Source: Neptunomonas sp. | Lineage (GTDB): Bacteria; Pseudomonadota; Gammaproteobacteria; Pseudomonadales; Balneatricaceae | Length of the DNA: 10,002 bases | Assembly: GCA_004195305.1 (NCBI GenBank) | Contig: SDWN01000195.1 | Span: 1-10,002 of the forward strand | Direction of reading: 5' to 3' | Shown: piece by piece, positions 1-5,781 of the stretch | Layout of the letters: the number at the start of each line of letters is the position of its first letter | Numbering within the stretch: the first letter of the stretch is position 1 | Position numbers and translations under genes: made by a program | The notes under the pieces: model-generated | Database searches by the model: none | Seen by the model: only the letters and a program-made list of their open reading frames with translations | What the model was told of the DNA's origin: nothing

Positions 1-179
1 GTGGTCGGCCGCACGAAGTCCAGAAGGATGTTGATCGCCGTCGATTTCCCCGCCCCGTTAGAGCCGATCACGGTGACAAATTCTCCTTCGCCGATAAAGA
101 TCGACAAGCCACGCAGGGCGGGATTCTCGACCGGCGTGCCCTTGCCGAAGGTGACATGAATATCTTTAATATCGATCAT
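1..179 (-). CDS. ABC transporter ATP-binding protein, N-terminal part (cut by window edge)
   Basis: This is the first 59 codons of an ABC ATPase that would power import by the permease encoded just upstream in the same operon. The visible N-terminus (MIDIKDIHVTFGKG...) leads into a clear Walker A motif, GSNGAGKST, at about residues 38-46, as in ATPases of branched-chain amino acid and TrpXYZ-like importers. The ATG (177-179) overlaps the permease stop codon in an ATGA arrangement, which indicates translational coupling and fixes the start. Signature motif, Walker B and H-loop lie outside the window, so completeness cannot be judged. The substrate is not deducible from this fragment. Confidence 0.93.
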   Translation of the reverse strand, partial: MIDIKDIHVTFGKGTPVENPALRGLSIFIGEGEFVTVIGSNGAGKSTAINILLDFVRPT

Positions 180-1069
180 CGTGACCTCCACTTGGCCAGG
201 GCGTCACGCTTGAGCTGGGGCAGGACGATCGCCAGTGTCACCAGAGCGGCGGTGACCAGATTCAGATCCTGTGCCTTAAGCCCGATAAAATCGGCATTCA
301 GCGCAAAGGCGATCACTAACCGGTAGAAGATCGAGCCGAGCAGACAGGCGATCACCGCCAGCAAGATGGTGCGTGTCGACAGCAGCGCTTCACCCCCTAT
401 CACCGAGGCCAAACCAACCACGATCACTCCCACCCCCATGGTCACATCGGCACTGCCCTGCGACTGCGCAAACAGACTGCCGGAAAGCGCCACCAGGGCG
501 TTGGAAAGCGCCATCCCGAGCAGGATCATGCCCCCCGTCGCCACGCCTTGGGCGCGCGCCATCCGCGGGTTGGCACCGGTGGCGCGCATCGCCAGCCCCA
601 ACTCCGATTTCAGAAACAGCACCAGCAGCCCCCCCACCAGCAACACCACCATCGAAAACGCCAGTGGCGCGACCCAATAATAGGGCAGTCCGTACGCTTC
701 CAGCGGGGTCAGCACCGTGGTATCACCGAGCAAGGCCACGTTGGGCCGCCCCATGATGCGCAGGTTGATCGAGTACAGGGCGATCATGGTCAGGATCGAC
801 GCCAGCAGATGCAGGATCTTCAACCGCACGTTCATCCAGGCGGTCACAAAACCCGCTGCAGCACCCGCGACCATCGCCAGCAACGTCGCCAACCAGGGGT
901 TAAATCCGGTTACGATCAGGCTCGCCGACACGGCGGCACCGAGCGGGAAACTGCCATCAACGGTCAGGTCGGGAAAATCCAGAATCCTGAATGAGATGTA
1001 AATCCCAAAAGCAACAAGACCGAACAGAAGTCCGGTTTCGATAGCGCCCAAAAAGGCGATTTGACTCAC
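176..1069 (-). CDS. ABC transporter permease (BPD_transp_2-like, TrpY-type)
   Basis: This is an inner-membrane permease of 297 residues, a usual length for the branched-chain-amino-acid/TrpY-type importer permeases (PF02653-like). It is strongly hydrophobic throughout, with about eight predicted membrane spans. Near the N-terminus (about residues 30-46) it has the family-typical stretch FPDLTVDGSFPLGAAV. The start is a GTG at 1067-1069, preceded by a GGAG-type ribosome binding site about six bases upstream. The gene lies 12 bases after the substrate-binding protein gene and its stop overlaps the ATPase start by four bases, so the three form one transcription unit. The transported solute is unknown: relatives are annotated as tryptophan importers in streptococci, but in proteobacteria the specificity is generally undetermined. 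Confidence 0.92.
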   Translation of the reverse strand: MSQIAFLGAIETGLLFGLVAFGIYISFRILDFPDLTVDGSFPLGAAVSASLIVTGFNPWLATLLAMVAGAAAGFVTAWMNVRLKILHLLASILTMIALYSINLRIMGRPNVALLGDTTVLTPLEAYGLPYYWVAPLAFSMVVLLVGGLLVLFLKSELGLAMRATGANPRMARAQGVATGGMILLGMALSNALVALSGSLFAQSQGSADVTMGVGVIVVGLASVIGGEALLSTRTILLAVIACLLGSIFYRLVIAFALNADFIGLKAQDLNLVTAALVTLAIVLPQLKRDALAKWRSR

Positions 1070-1081
1070 GTTGTGCTCCCG

Positions 1082-2050
1082 TTATTGAACGATCTGCTTA
1101 GCTTGATCCAGCATCGCCTGAGGCAGGGTCACGCCCATCCGCTGCGCAGCGCCGGGATTGAGGAACAACTCCAGCTGCTGTACCCGCTCGACCGCCAGAT
1201 CACCGGGCTTTTCACCGTTAAGCACCCGTGCCACCATCTTGCCGGTCTGCACGCCGACGTCATAGTAGTTAAATCCCACGGCCGCGATGGTACCGCGCGT
1301 TACCGAATCGGTATCGCCGCTGATGATCGGAATATCGTTCTGCTCGGCGACCTTGATCACCGCTTCCAGCGCCGAGACCACGGTATTATCCAGCGGAATG
1401 TAGATCGCATCAACGTTGCCCACCAGGCTGCGCACCGCTGCCAGCACATCGCCCGACTTGGTGGCCACGCCTTCGACCAGGGTCATGCCCTGTTTAGCGG
1501 CTTGCTCCTTGACCATCTCCACTAACGTGACCGAATTCGCTTCACCGGGGTTATACATCACCCCCAGCCGCTTGGCCCCAGGAACCACTTGCAGCACCAG
1601 CGCCATATGCTTATCGATCGGTGACAGGTCGGTAATACCGGTGATCAGCTTACCCGGCTTGTCCATATTGGACACCAGCTTGGCGCCCAGCGGATCGGTC
1701 ACGGCGGTAAACACCAGCGGAATATGACGCGCCGAAGCCGCCACGGTTTGTGCCGAAGGCGTTGAGATCGCCACAATCACATCGGGCGAGTCACCAGCAA
1801 ATTTCTTGGCCACCTGAGCCGCGATAGCGGGGTTTCCCTGCGCGCTCTCATAGCTCCATTTGAGGTTATCGCCGACCCGGTAGCCCGCTGCGGCGAGCCC
1901 GTCCCGGACCCCCTGGCGGCAGGCATCCAGCGCCGGATGCTCGACGATCTGGGTGATAGCGACATGCTTCGGGGCAGCCTGCGCCGATTGTCCCAACAGC
2001 CCTAACCCCAACAGCGCGAAAGCTACGGCAAGAAACGCATTCTTTTTCAT
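1082..2050 (-). CDS. ABC transporter substrate-binding protein (TrpX / ABC_sub_bind family)
   Basis: This is a periplasmic solute-binding protein of 322 residues, first gene of the importer operon. Residues 1 to about 25 are a signal peptide (MKKNAFLAVAFALLGLG..., probable cleavage after AQA). No lipobox cysteine is present, so it should be soluble rather than lipid-anchored. The mature protein shows typical features of the DUF534/ABC_sub_bind (PF04392-like) fold: a KHVAITQIVEHPALD start, a VIVAISTPSAQT strand-loop, a PLVFTAVTDPLGAKLV segment and a late GFNYYDVGVQTGKM helix. The ATG at 2048-2050 has GAAGGA about ten bases upstream. It is transcribed divergently from the ATPase operon. Ligand unknown; an amino acid or aromatic compound is a guess from the family only. 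Confidence 0.92.
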   Translation of the reverse strand: MKKNAFLAVAFALLGLGLLGQSAQAAPKHVAITQIVEHPALDACRQGVRDGLAAAGYRVGDNLKWSYESAQGNPAIAAQVAKKFAGDSPDVIVAISTPSAQTVAASARHIPLVFTAVTDPLGAKLVSNMDKPGKLITGITDLSPIDKHMALVLQVVPGAKRLGVMYNPGEANSVTLVEMVKEQAAKQGMTLVEGVATKSGDVLAAVRSLVGNVDAIYIPLDNTVVSALEAVIKVAEQNDIPIISGDTDSVTRGTIAAVGFNYYDVGVQTGKMVARVLNGEKPGDLAVERVQQLELFLNPGAAQRMGVTLPQAMLDQAKQIVQ

Positions 2051-2320
2051 TGTTATTGCATCCTTCAGTACGGCGACTTTGAGGGGCGAAAACTACCACG
2101 AAGCGCCCCTGCTGTCAGCTGAAGCTACGTTGACAGGGTAGCTGGCAAGCCTGTTCCATGATCCTGCGCAGCCACAGCAACGACTGCAGCCAACAATCTA
2201 CTAGGGCAGTTAATTCTGAAGCGGATCACATAATCGCCAATGTTATCTAAACTTATACACAGGCCTGAGGTTCACCCAAGACGGCCATCGCCTCACCGAT
2301 CGTTAAAGGAGTTAGCCTAG
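2051..2320. promoter_or_regulatory. Divergent intergenic region between the ABC importer and the N-ATPase operon
   Basis: These 270 bases must contain the promoters for both divergent operons. A perfect TTGACA (-35 consensus) lies at 2130-2135 on the plus strand, but no good -10 follows at 16-18 bases (only TTCCAT/CATGAT-like hexamers). A CATAAT at 2229-2234 and a TATACA at 2254-2259 are possible -10 elements nearer atpD, but without convincing -35 partners. The TTGACA sits in the loop of a short inverted repeat, AGCTAC (2123-2128) and GTAGCT (2138-2143), and CTGTCA/TGACAG (2112-2117 / 2131-2136) forms another; either could be an operator, which is speculative. No ORF or RNA gene is evident. 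Confidence 0.4.
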
Positions 2321-3733
2321 GTGAATCAACAACAGTCTGAGGTGTCCGCCTCTCTCGCCGCAGTCGGCATTATCACCGAGGTTCACGGTCCGGTGGTGGT
2401 GATCCGTTGCGACGCGCTGCCACCGCTGGGGCGCGCACTGCAATGCAACCTCAGCAGCGACACCTGCCTGCTCGAGCTGCATCAACATCTGGATCATCAC
2501 CACGCCCGCGCCATCGCCCTGCTCGATACCGCAGGTCTGGCCCGAGGGATGCCGGTGTATGACCGGGGCAACGCGCTACAGGTCCCGGTCAGCCCGGCGT
2601 GTCTGGGGCGGGTGCTGAATGTATTCGGCCAGCCGCTGGACGCGGGGGCCACGCTCAAAACGGATCAATGGCGACCTATCCACGGTAGTCACAGCCCGCT
2701 CACCAGTGCCGTTGAGGCCAACCAGATGCTGGAGTCGGGGATAAAAGTGGTCGATCTGCTGTGCCCCTTCGTGCGCGGCGGCAAGACCGGCTTATTTGGT
2801 GGTGCGGGGGTGGGTAAAACGGTTCTGGTGATGGAGTTCATGCACGCCATCGCGCAAATCCATCAGGGGGTGTCGGTGTTTGCTGGCATCGGTGAGCGGA
2901 TCCGCGAAGCCCATGAGCTGTGGCAGGATATGCAGCGCTCGGAGATGATCGAACGCACCCTGATGGTATTCGGGCAGATGGACGAATCCCCCGGCGTACG
3001 CTTTCGAATCGGTTTAGCGGCGCTCACCTATGCCGAATATCTGCGCGACACGATGCACACCGAAGTGCTGTTTGTGATCGACAACGTGTTCCGCTTTGTC
3101 CAGGCTGGCAGTGAGATCTCCACCCTGCTGGGAAGGATGCCCGCCACGGTCGGTTACCAGCCCACGCTCAGCAGTGAAGTGGCGGAACTGGAAGACCGCA
3201 TCTTCTCTACCGACAGCGGTTCGATCACCTCGGTACAGGCGGTCTATGTCCCTGCCGACGATATGAGCGACCCGGCCGTGACCGCGATCCTCAGCCATCT
3301 CGACAGCTGCGTGATTCTGTCCCGGCAACAGGCGAGTCGCGGCATCTACCCGGCGGTCGATCCGCTGCTTTCAACCAGCCGCATGCTCGACCGCCAGGCT
3401 CTGGGCGAGCGTCACTACCTGATTGCCGAAGGGGTGCGCGAACATCTGGCTCGCTATAAGGAGTTGGAAGACATCATCACCATGCTCGGCATTGAAGAGC
3501 TCTCCGAGCAGGACCGACGCATCGTCATGCGCGCCCGCCGCATCCAGAAATACCTCACCCAACCCTTATGGGTCACCGCCGCCCAGAGCGGAATTGCCGG
3601 CCAATCGGTGCCGCTGAGTCAAACCCTGAACGACTGCGACGATTTCTTAGCCGGTCACTACGACGATGTCGACGAAGCCCAGTGCTACATGCGCGGAGCA
3701 ATGGGGAGCGGGAAGATGGAGCCCCGGCCATGA
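2321..3733 (+). CDS. atpD: N-type ATPase catalytic subunit beta
   Basis: This is the catalytic subunit of the rotary ATPase headpiece, 470 residues, full length for the family. It has an N-terminal beta barrel (about 10-90), then the nucleotide-binding domain: Walker A GGAGVGKT at 160-167, catalytic glutamate E192 in GER, Walker B ending VLFVID with D254, and the highly conserved QAGSEIS and VQAVYVPADD segments. The lever region reads EELSEQD (392-398), a variant of DELSEED. All key catalytic residues are kept, so it should be active; the usual GERTREG reads GERIREA. The GTG start at 2321 follows AAGGAG (2306-2311). Beta as the first gene, rather than after gamma, is the N-ATPase operon arrangement. 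Its stop overlaps the atpC start (ATGA). Confidence 0.97.
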   Translation: MNQQQSEVSASLAAVGIITEVHGPVVVIRCDALPPLGRALQCNLSSDTCLLELHQHLDHHHARAIALLDTAGLARGMPVYDRGNALQVPVSPACLGRVLNVFGQPLDAGATLKTDQWRPIHGSHSPLTSAVEANQMLESGIKVVDLLCPFVRGGKTGLFGGAGVGKTVLVMEFMHAIAQIHQGVSVFAGIGERIREAHELWQDMQRSEMIERTLMVFGQMDESPGVRFRIGLAALTYAEYLRDTMHTEVLFVIDNVFRFVQAGSEISTLLGRMPATVGYQPTLSSEVAELEDRIFSTDSGSITSVQAVYVPADDMSDPAVTAILSHLDSCVILSRQQASRGIYPAVDPLLSTSRMLDRQALGERHYLIAEGVREHLARYKELEDIITMLGIEELSEQDRRIVMRARRIQKYLTQPLWVTAAQSGIAGQSVPLSQTLNDCDDFLAGHYDDVDEAQCYMRGAMGSGKMEPRP

Positions 3734-4131
3734 AGCAGTTTCGACTCCGACTCCTGGACTCGCAGGGAGTGCGTGATATCGATCAGGTTGAAGCCTTTGT
3801 CGGCAGCGATCAGAGCGGCAGTTTTTCGATCTGGGCCCACCACCAGCGCTTTATTACGCTGCTGGCGTTTGGCCTAGCGCGGTATCGCTGCAGCCAGCAA
3901 CACTGGACCTACATCGCCATGCCCAGCGCGGTGCTGCATGTTGAAGACAATCTGCTGCAGCTGACCAGCCACCGTTTCATTATCGATAGCGATTACCACA
4001 GCATCAGCCAGCGCCTGACCGAACAGTTGCTGGCCGAGGAGCTGGCGCTGCAAACCACCAAGCGGAGTCTGCGCCATATGGAGGAGCAGATCATCAGGCA
4101 ACTGTGGCAGCAAGCTCGAGATAGCTATTAA
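3730..4131 (+). CDS. atpC: N-type ATPase subunit epsilon
   Basis: This is the central-stalk subunit of 133 residues that binds gamma at its foot and contacts the c-ring; in relatives its C-terminal helices regulate ATP hydrolysis. The N-terminal 85 or so residues give the beta-sandwich pattern (KQFRLRLLDSQG, then GSFSIWAHHQRFITLL, corresponding to the usual GxxGILPxHxxxxT). Residues about 95-133 form a charged helical hairpin, with Gln- and Glu-rich amphipathic helices. The ATG at 3730 overlaps the atpD stop by four bases, which fixes the start against a longer in-frame reading from 3568 that lies inside atpD. Position directly after beta fits N-ATPase operons. Confidence 0.93.
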   Translation: MKQFRLRLLDSQGVRDIDQVEAFVGSDQSGSFSIWAHHQRFITLLAFGLARYRCSQQHWTYIAMPSAVLHVEDNLLQLTSHRFIIDSDYHSISQRLTEQLLAEELALQTTKRSLRHMEEQIIRQLWQQARDSY

Positions 4132-4164
4132 CGGGGCAGGTTAAGAGGCAAGAAAGGAGACGCG

Positions 4165-4437
4165 ATGAATCACAATGAACACTTAAAAAAGCAGGTCGAA
4201 CGCCAGGCAGAACGGATGCACAAAGCGGAATCTGAGCGCACCAGCCTGCTGGCCCAGACCGTCTTTATCGGCACCCTGGGCTTGCTGTTGGTGCTGCCGA
4301 TGGTGGCCGGGGCGTTTCTGGGTGCCTGGATCGATGCCCAGAGCACGGACTACTCCGCCAGCTGGACCCTCGACCTGATTGTTCTCGGTGCCCTCTTCGG
4401 CGGTATCAGCGTCTACCTGTTTATCAAGAGGCACTGA
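4165..4437 (+). CDS. atpQ: N-ATPase accessory membrane protein AtpQ (AtpI-like)
   Basis: This is a 90-residue membrane protein with a charged, helical N-terminus (1-30) and two membrane helices: about 31-55, ending in the AtpI-family GAFLGAWID motif, and about 69-87. In N-ATPase operons the AtpI-like gene in this position is called atpQ; its relatives are implicated in assembly of the c-ring and possibly magnesium handling. AAGGAG at 4154-4159 lies five bases before the ATG. The usual next gene, atpR, is missing. The last 63 or so bases of atpQ are the first, intact member of a junction repeat that continues downstream, and the atpB ribosome binding site (AAGAGG) is embedded in this 3' end. 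Confidence 0.88.
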   Translation: MNHNEHLKKQVERQAERMHKAESERTSLLAQTVFIGTLGLLLVLPMVAGAFLGAWIDAQSTDYSASWTLDLIVLGALFGGISVYLFIKRH

Positions 4438-4438
4438 G

Positions 4439-4534
4439 ATGAACCTCGACGCAACTGTGCTGTTTCAAGGTTGTCCTCGGGGCATTCCCTTGCAGTATCG
4501 GCTGCAACCCATTTATCAAGAGGCACTGAGATGA
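4439..4534 (+). pseudogene. Mini-ORF 1: duplicated atpB start fused out of frame to an atpQ tail copy
   Basis: This 31-codon reading frame begins one base after the atpQ stop, behind AAGAGG. It starts with the ten N-terminal residues of the a-subunit (MNLDATVLFQ) and continues out of frame through the degenerate atpQ tail copy (GCPRG...YQEALR) to a TGA. That stop overlaps the next ATG at 4531 as ATGA. It has no membrane segment and is too short for a subunit. It is most simply a duplication remnant, but its intact signals mean it may be translated. Confidence 0.6.
4490..4507 (+). promoter_or_regulatory. Small hairpin in repeat unit 1
   Basis: TTGCAG (4490-4495) and CTGCAA (4502-4507) form a perfect six-base inverted repeat around a six-base loop TATCGG. 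The corresponding part of the true atpQ 3' end has no such hairpin. It lies upstream of an atpB-type ribosome binding site copy and could act on mRNA structure or processing; there is no following T-run, so it is not a rho-independent terminator. Confidence 0.4.
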
Positions 4535-4626
4535 ACCTCGACGCGACTGTGCTGTTTCAAGGTTGTCCTCGGTGCACTCCCTTGCAGTATCGGCTGCAAC
4601 CCATTTATCAAGAGGCACTGAGATGA
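4531..4626 (+). pseudogene. Mini-ORF 2: second duplicated atpB start fused to an atpQ tail copy
   Basis: This second 31-codon frame, almost identical to mini-ORF 1 (residues 15-16 read CT instead of GI), begins with MNLDATVLFQ. Its TGA (4624-4626) overlaps the genuine atpB ATG at 4623 as ATGA. Together with mini-ORF 1 it forms an unbroken chain of stop-start overlaps leading ribosomes from atpQ to atpB. Function, if any, is unknown. Confidence 0.6.
4582..4599 (+). promoter_or_regulatory. Small hairpin in repeat unit 2
   Basis: This is the same perfect inverted repeat as at 4490-4507 (TTGCAG, loop TATCGG, CTGCAA), 92 bases further on. Stem and loop are unchanged although the units differ elsewhere. 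It ends 24 bases before the true atpB start codon, just upstream of its AAGAGG, so it could affect initiation of a-subunit translation. Confidence 0.4.
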
Positions 4627-5351
4627 ACCTCGACGCAACTGTGCTTTTCCAGCTCGGCCCGCTGCAGATTACCGATACCGTGGTCACGACCTGGGGGCTG
4701 ATGCTGGCGCTGGTGCTGCTGGCCCGGCTGTTAACCCGCCGCCTCAGCGCCAAACCCGGTCGACTCCAGGCAATGACCGAAGGGATCGTTGCGGTGATCG
4801 AAGACGCGGTGTCTCAGGTACTGCCCGATCACAGCAAACAGGTACTCCCACTGATCGCAACCCTGTGGATCTTTCTGGTCTGCGCCAACCTGCTCGGACT
4901 CATCCCCGGGCTGCACTCCCCCACCCGCGACCTGTCGGCTACCACCGCACTGGCGCTGCTGGTATTTTTCTCGGTGCACTGGTTCGGCATCCGCAACCTG
5001 GGTGTAAAGGCCTACCTGCGTCACTACCTGTCACCCAGCCCGATCCTGTTGCCGTTTCATATTATCGGCGAAATCACCCGCACCCTGGCGCTGTCCATAC
5101 GCCTGTTCGGCAACATGATGAGCTTGGAGATGGCGGCACTGCTGATCCTGCTGGTTGCCGGATTCCTGGCCCCGATCCCGCTGTTGATGCTGCATATTAT
5201 CGAAGCCCTGGTGCAGGCCTACATCTTTGGCATGCTGACCCTGATCTACATTGCGGGAAGCCTGCAGTCACAAATTCAGTCCCGATCCACAACCCACAGC
5301 CCTGCCGATGCGAACAACAATCTGAATAATAAGGAGAGTCCCGATGAATGA
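4623..5351 (+). CDS. atpB: N-type ATPase subunit a (stator ion channel)
   Basis: This 242-residue membrane protein supplies the two half-channels through which ions reach the rotor ring. It has about five to six membrane helices (about 22-38, 74-94, 105-125, 140-165, 170-213). The essential arginine is R160 in the motif TLALSIRLFGNMMS, equivalent to R210 of the E. coli subunit. The ATG at 4623 is chosen because it follows AAGAGG and begins MNLDATVLFQ, the sequence repeated in the upstream junction copies; an in-frame upstream extension consists only of repeat sequence. The last 30 or so residues are hydrophilic, Ser/Asn/Gln-rich and lie in a duplicated stretch, so the present C-terminus may differ from the ancestral one. 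The stop overlaps an upstream atpE start (5344) by eight bases. Confidence 0.95.
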   Translation: MNLDATVLFQLGPLQITDTVVTTWGLMLALVLLARLLTRRLSAKPGRLQAMTEGIVAVIEDAVSQVLPDHSKQVLPLIATLWIFLVCANLLGLIPGLHSPTRDLSATTALALLVFFSVHWFGIRNLGVKAYLRHYLSPSPILLPFHIIGEITRTLALSIRLFGNMMSLEMAALLILLVAGFLAPIPLLMLHIIEALVQAYIFGMLTLIYIAGSLQSQIQSRSTTHSPADANNNLNNKESPDE

Positions 5352-5545
5352 ACTGAGCGGGTTCACCATCCTCTCCACCATCGCGTCATCCTGGCTATCA
5401 GCAGTCACAAATTCAGTCCCGAACCACAACCCACAACCCACAACCCTGCCGATACGATCGACAAGCAGAACAATAAGGAGAACACCCATGATTGAACTGA
5501 GCTGGTTCGCCATCCTCTCCACCATCACCGTAGTCCTGGCCATCG
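5264..5545 (+). repeat. Tandem duplication of the atpB/atpE junction
   Basis: Copy 1 (5264-5400) and copy 2 (5401 to about 5545) each comprise the 3' end of atpB, an AAGGAG ribosome binding site and the first 19 or so codons of atpE. Both begin with GCAGTCACAAATTCAGTCCCG. Copy 2 carries an extra seven bases in an ACAACCC micro-repeat, and copy 1 has lost one base in the atpE head, shifting its frame. In copy 2 the atpB frame would stop at a TAA directly before AAGGAG, which looks like the ancestral spacing, whereas copy 1 is the junction actually attached to atpB. Confidence 0.93.
5344..5487 (+). pseudogene. Duplicated atpE start: possible 48-codon N-terminal extension of the c-subunit
   Basis: From the ATG at 5344, behind its own AAGGAG, the frame reads MNELSGFTILSTI, a near copy of the true AtpE start MIELSWFAILSTI. 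It then shifts out of the ancestral frame, runs through the atpB tail copy as a Ser/Thr/Pro/Asn-rich stretch, and enters the real atpE in frame at 5488 without a stop. It could be silent debris, a translational feeder, or the start of a 136-residue extended c-subunit; the sequence cannot decide. Confidence 0.55.
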
Positions 5546-5754
5546 CCATCGGGGTTGCTGGCCCTGCGATCGCCATGGGCCGCGCTATCTCCAGTGCTCT
5601 GGATGCGATGGCACGCCAACCCGAAGCGGAAAAATCGATCATGCGTACCCTGTTTATCGGCTTGGCGATGATCGAATCGCTGGCGATCTACGTGCTGGTG
5701 ATCGGGCTGATCGTGCTGTTCCGCAACCCGCTTCTCGAACATTTGCTGGGCTAG
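5488..5754 (+). CDS. atpE: N-type ATPase rotor subunit c
   Basis: This 88-residue hairpin of two membrane helices (about 5-35 and 52-78) forms the ion-carrying ring. The polar loop reads ARQPEA (42-47), and the second helix carries the ion-binding glutamate E63 in IESLAIY. Aligned by the RQPEA loop to the Ilyobacter sodium ring, S64 and Y68 match sodium ligands, while the first-helix Gln is replaced by M30 and the Thr after Ser by L65, so ion choice is uncertain. AAGGAG (5475-5480) lies seven bases before the ATG, and the protein from here has the usual length, so this start is preferred over the in-frame ATG at 5344. Confidence 0.95.
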   Translation: MIELSWFAILSTITVVLAIAIGVAGPAIAMGRAISSALDAMARQPEAEKSIMRTLFIGLAMIESLAIYVLVIGLIVLFRNPLLEHLLG

Positions 5755-5781
5755 TCGACACCACAGACAAGGAGTAAACCG

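Larger units (their letters stand above)
4420..4645 (+). repeat. 92-base tandem repeat of the atpQ/atpB junction (2 full units and a third partial)
   Basis: Units start at 4420, 4512 and 4604 with an exact 92-base period. Units 1 and 2 differ at only three positions; the third matches for about 42 bases and then runs into the true atpB. Each unit holds the atpQ end (coding FIKRH-stop), the AAGAGG ribosome binding site, ATG and the first ten codons of atpB (MNLDATVLFQ). The remaining 43 bases of units 1 and 2 are a diverged copy of the preceding part of the atpQ 3' end: read in the atpQ frame they give VVLGALPCSIGCNPFIKRH-stop, against LIVLGALFGGISVYLFIKRH-stop in atpQ itself. The repeat is therefore a junction duplication, not foreign DNA. 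Confidence 0.95.

Noticed and set aside
4563..4622. A 20-residue N-terminal extension of atpB
   Set aside because: It consists only of the degenerate atpQ-tail copy, starts at a TTG without a ribosome binding site, and has no counterpart in the a-subunit family; the ATG at 4623 with AAGAGG is far better.
4438..4622. The repeat region as a mobile element or integron-like attachment site
   Set aside because: The units are fully explained as copies of the flanking gene ends; there are no terminal inverted repeats, target-site duplications or recombinase genes.
4424..4753. A 109-codon minus-strand frame with an internal repeat (LQPILQG/VAADTARE-type segments)
   Set aside because: It is the antisense reading of the 92-base junction repeat and of the atpB start; its apparent internal repeats simply mirror the DNA repeat.
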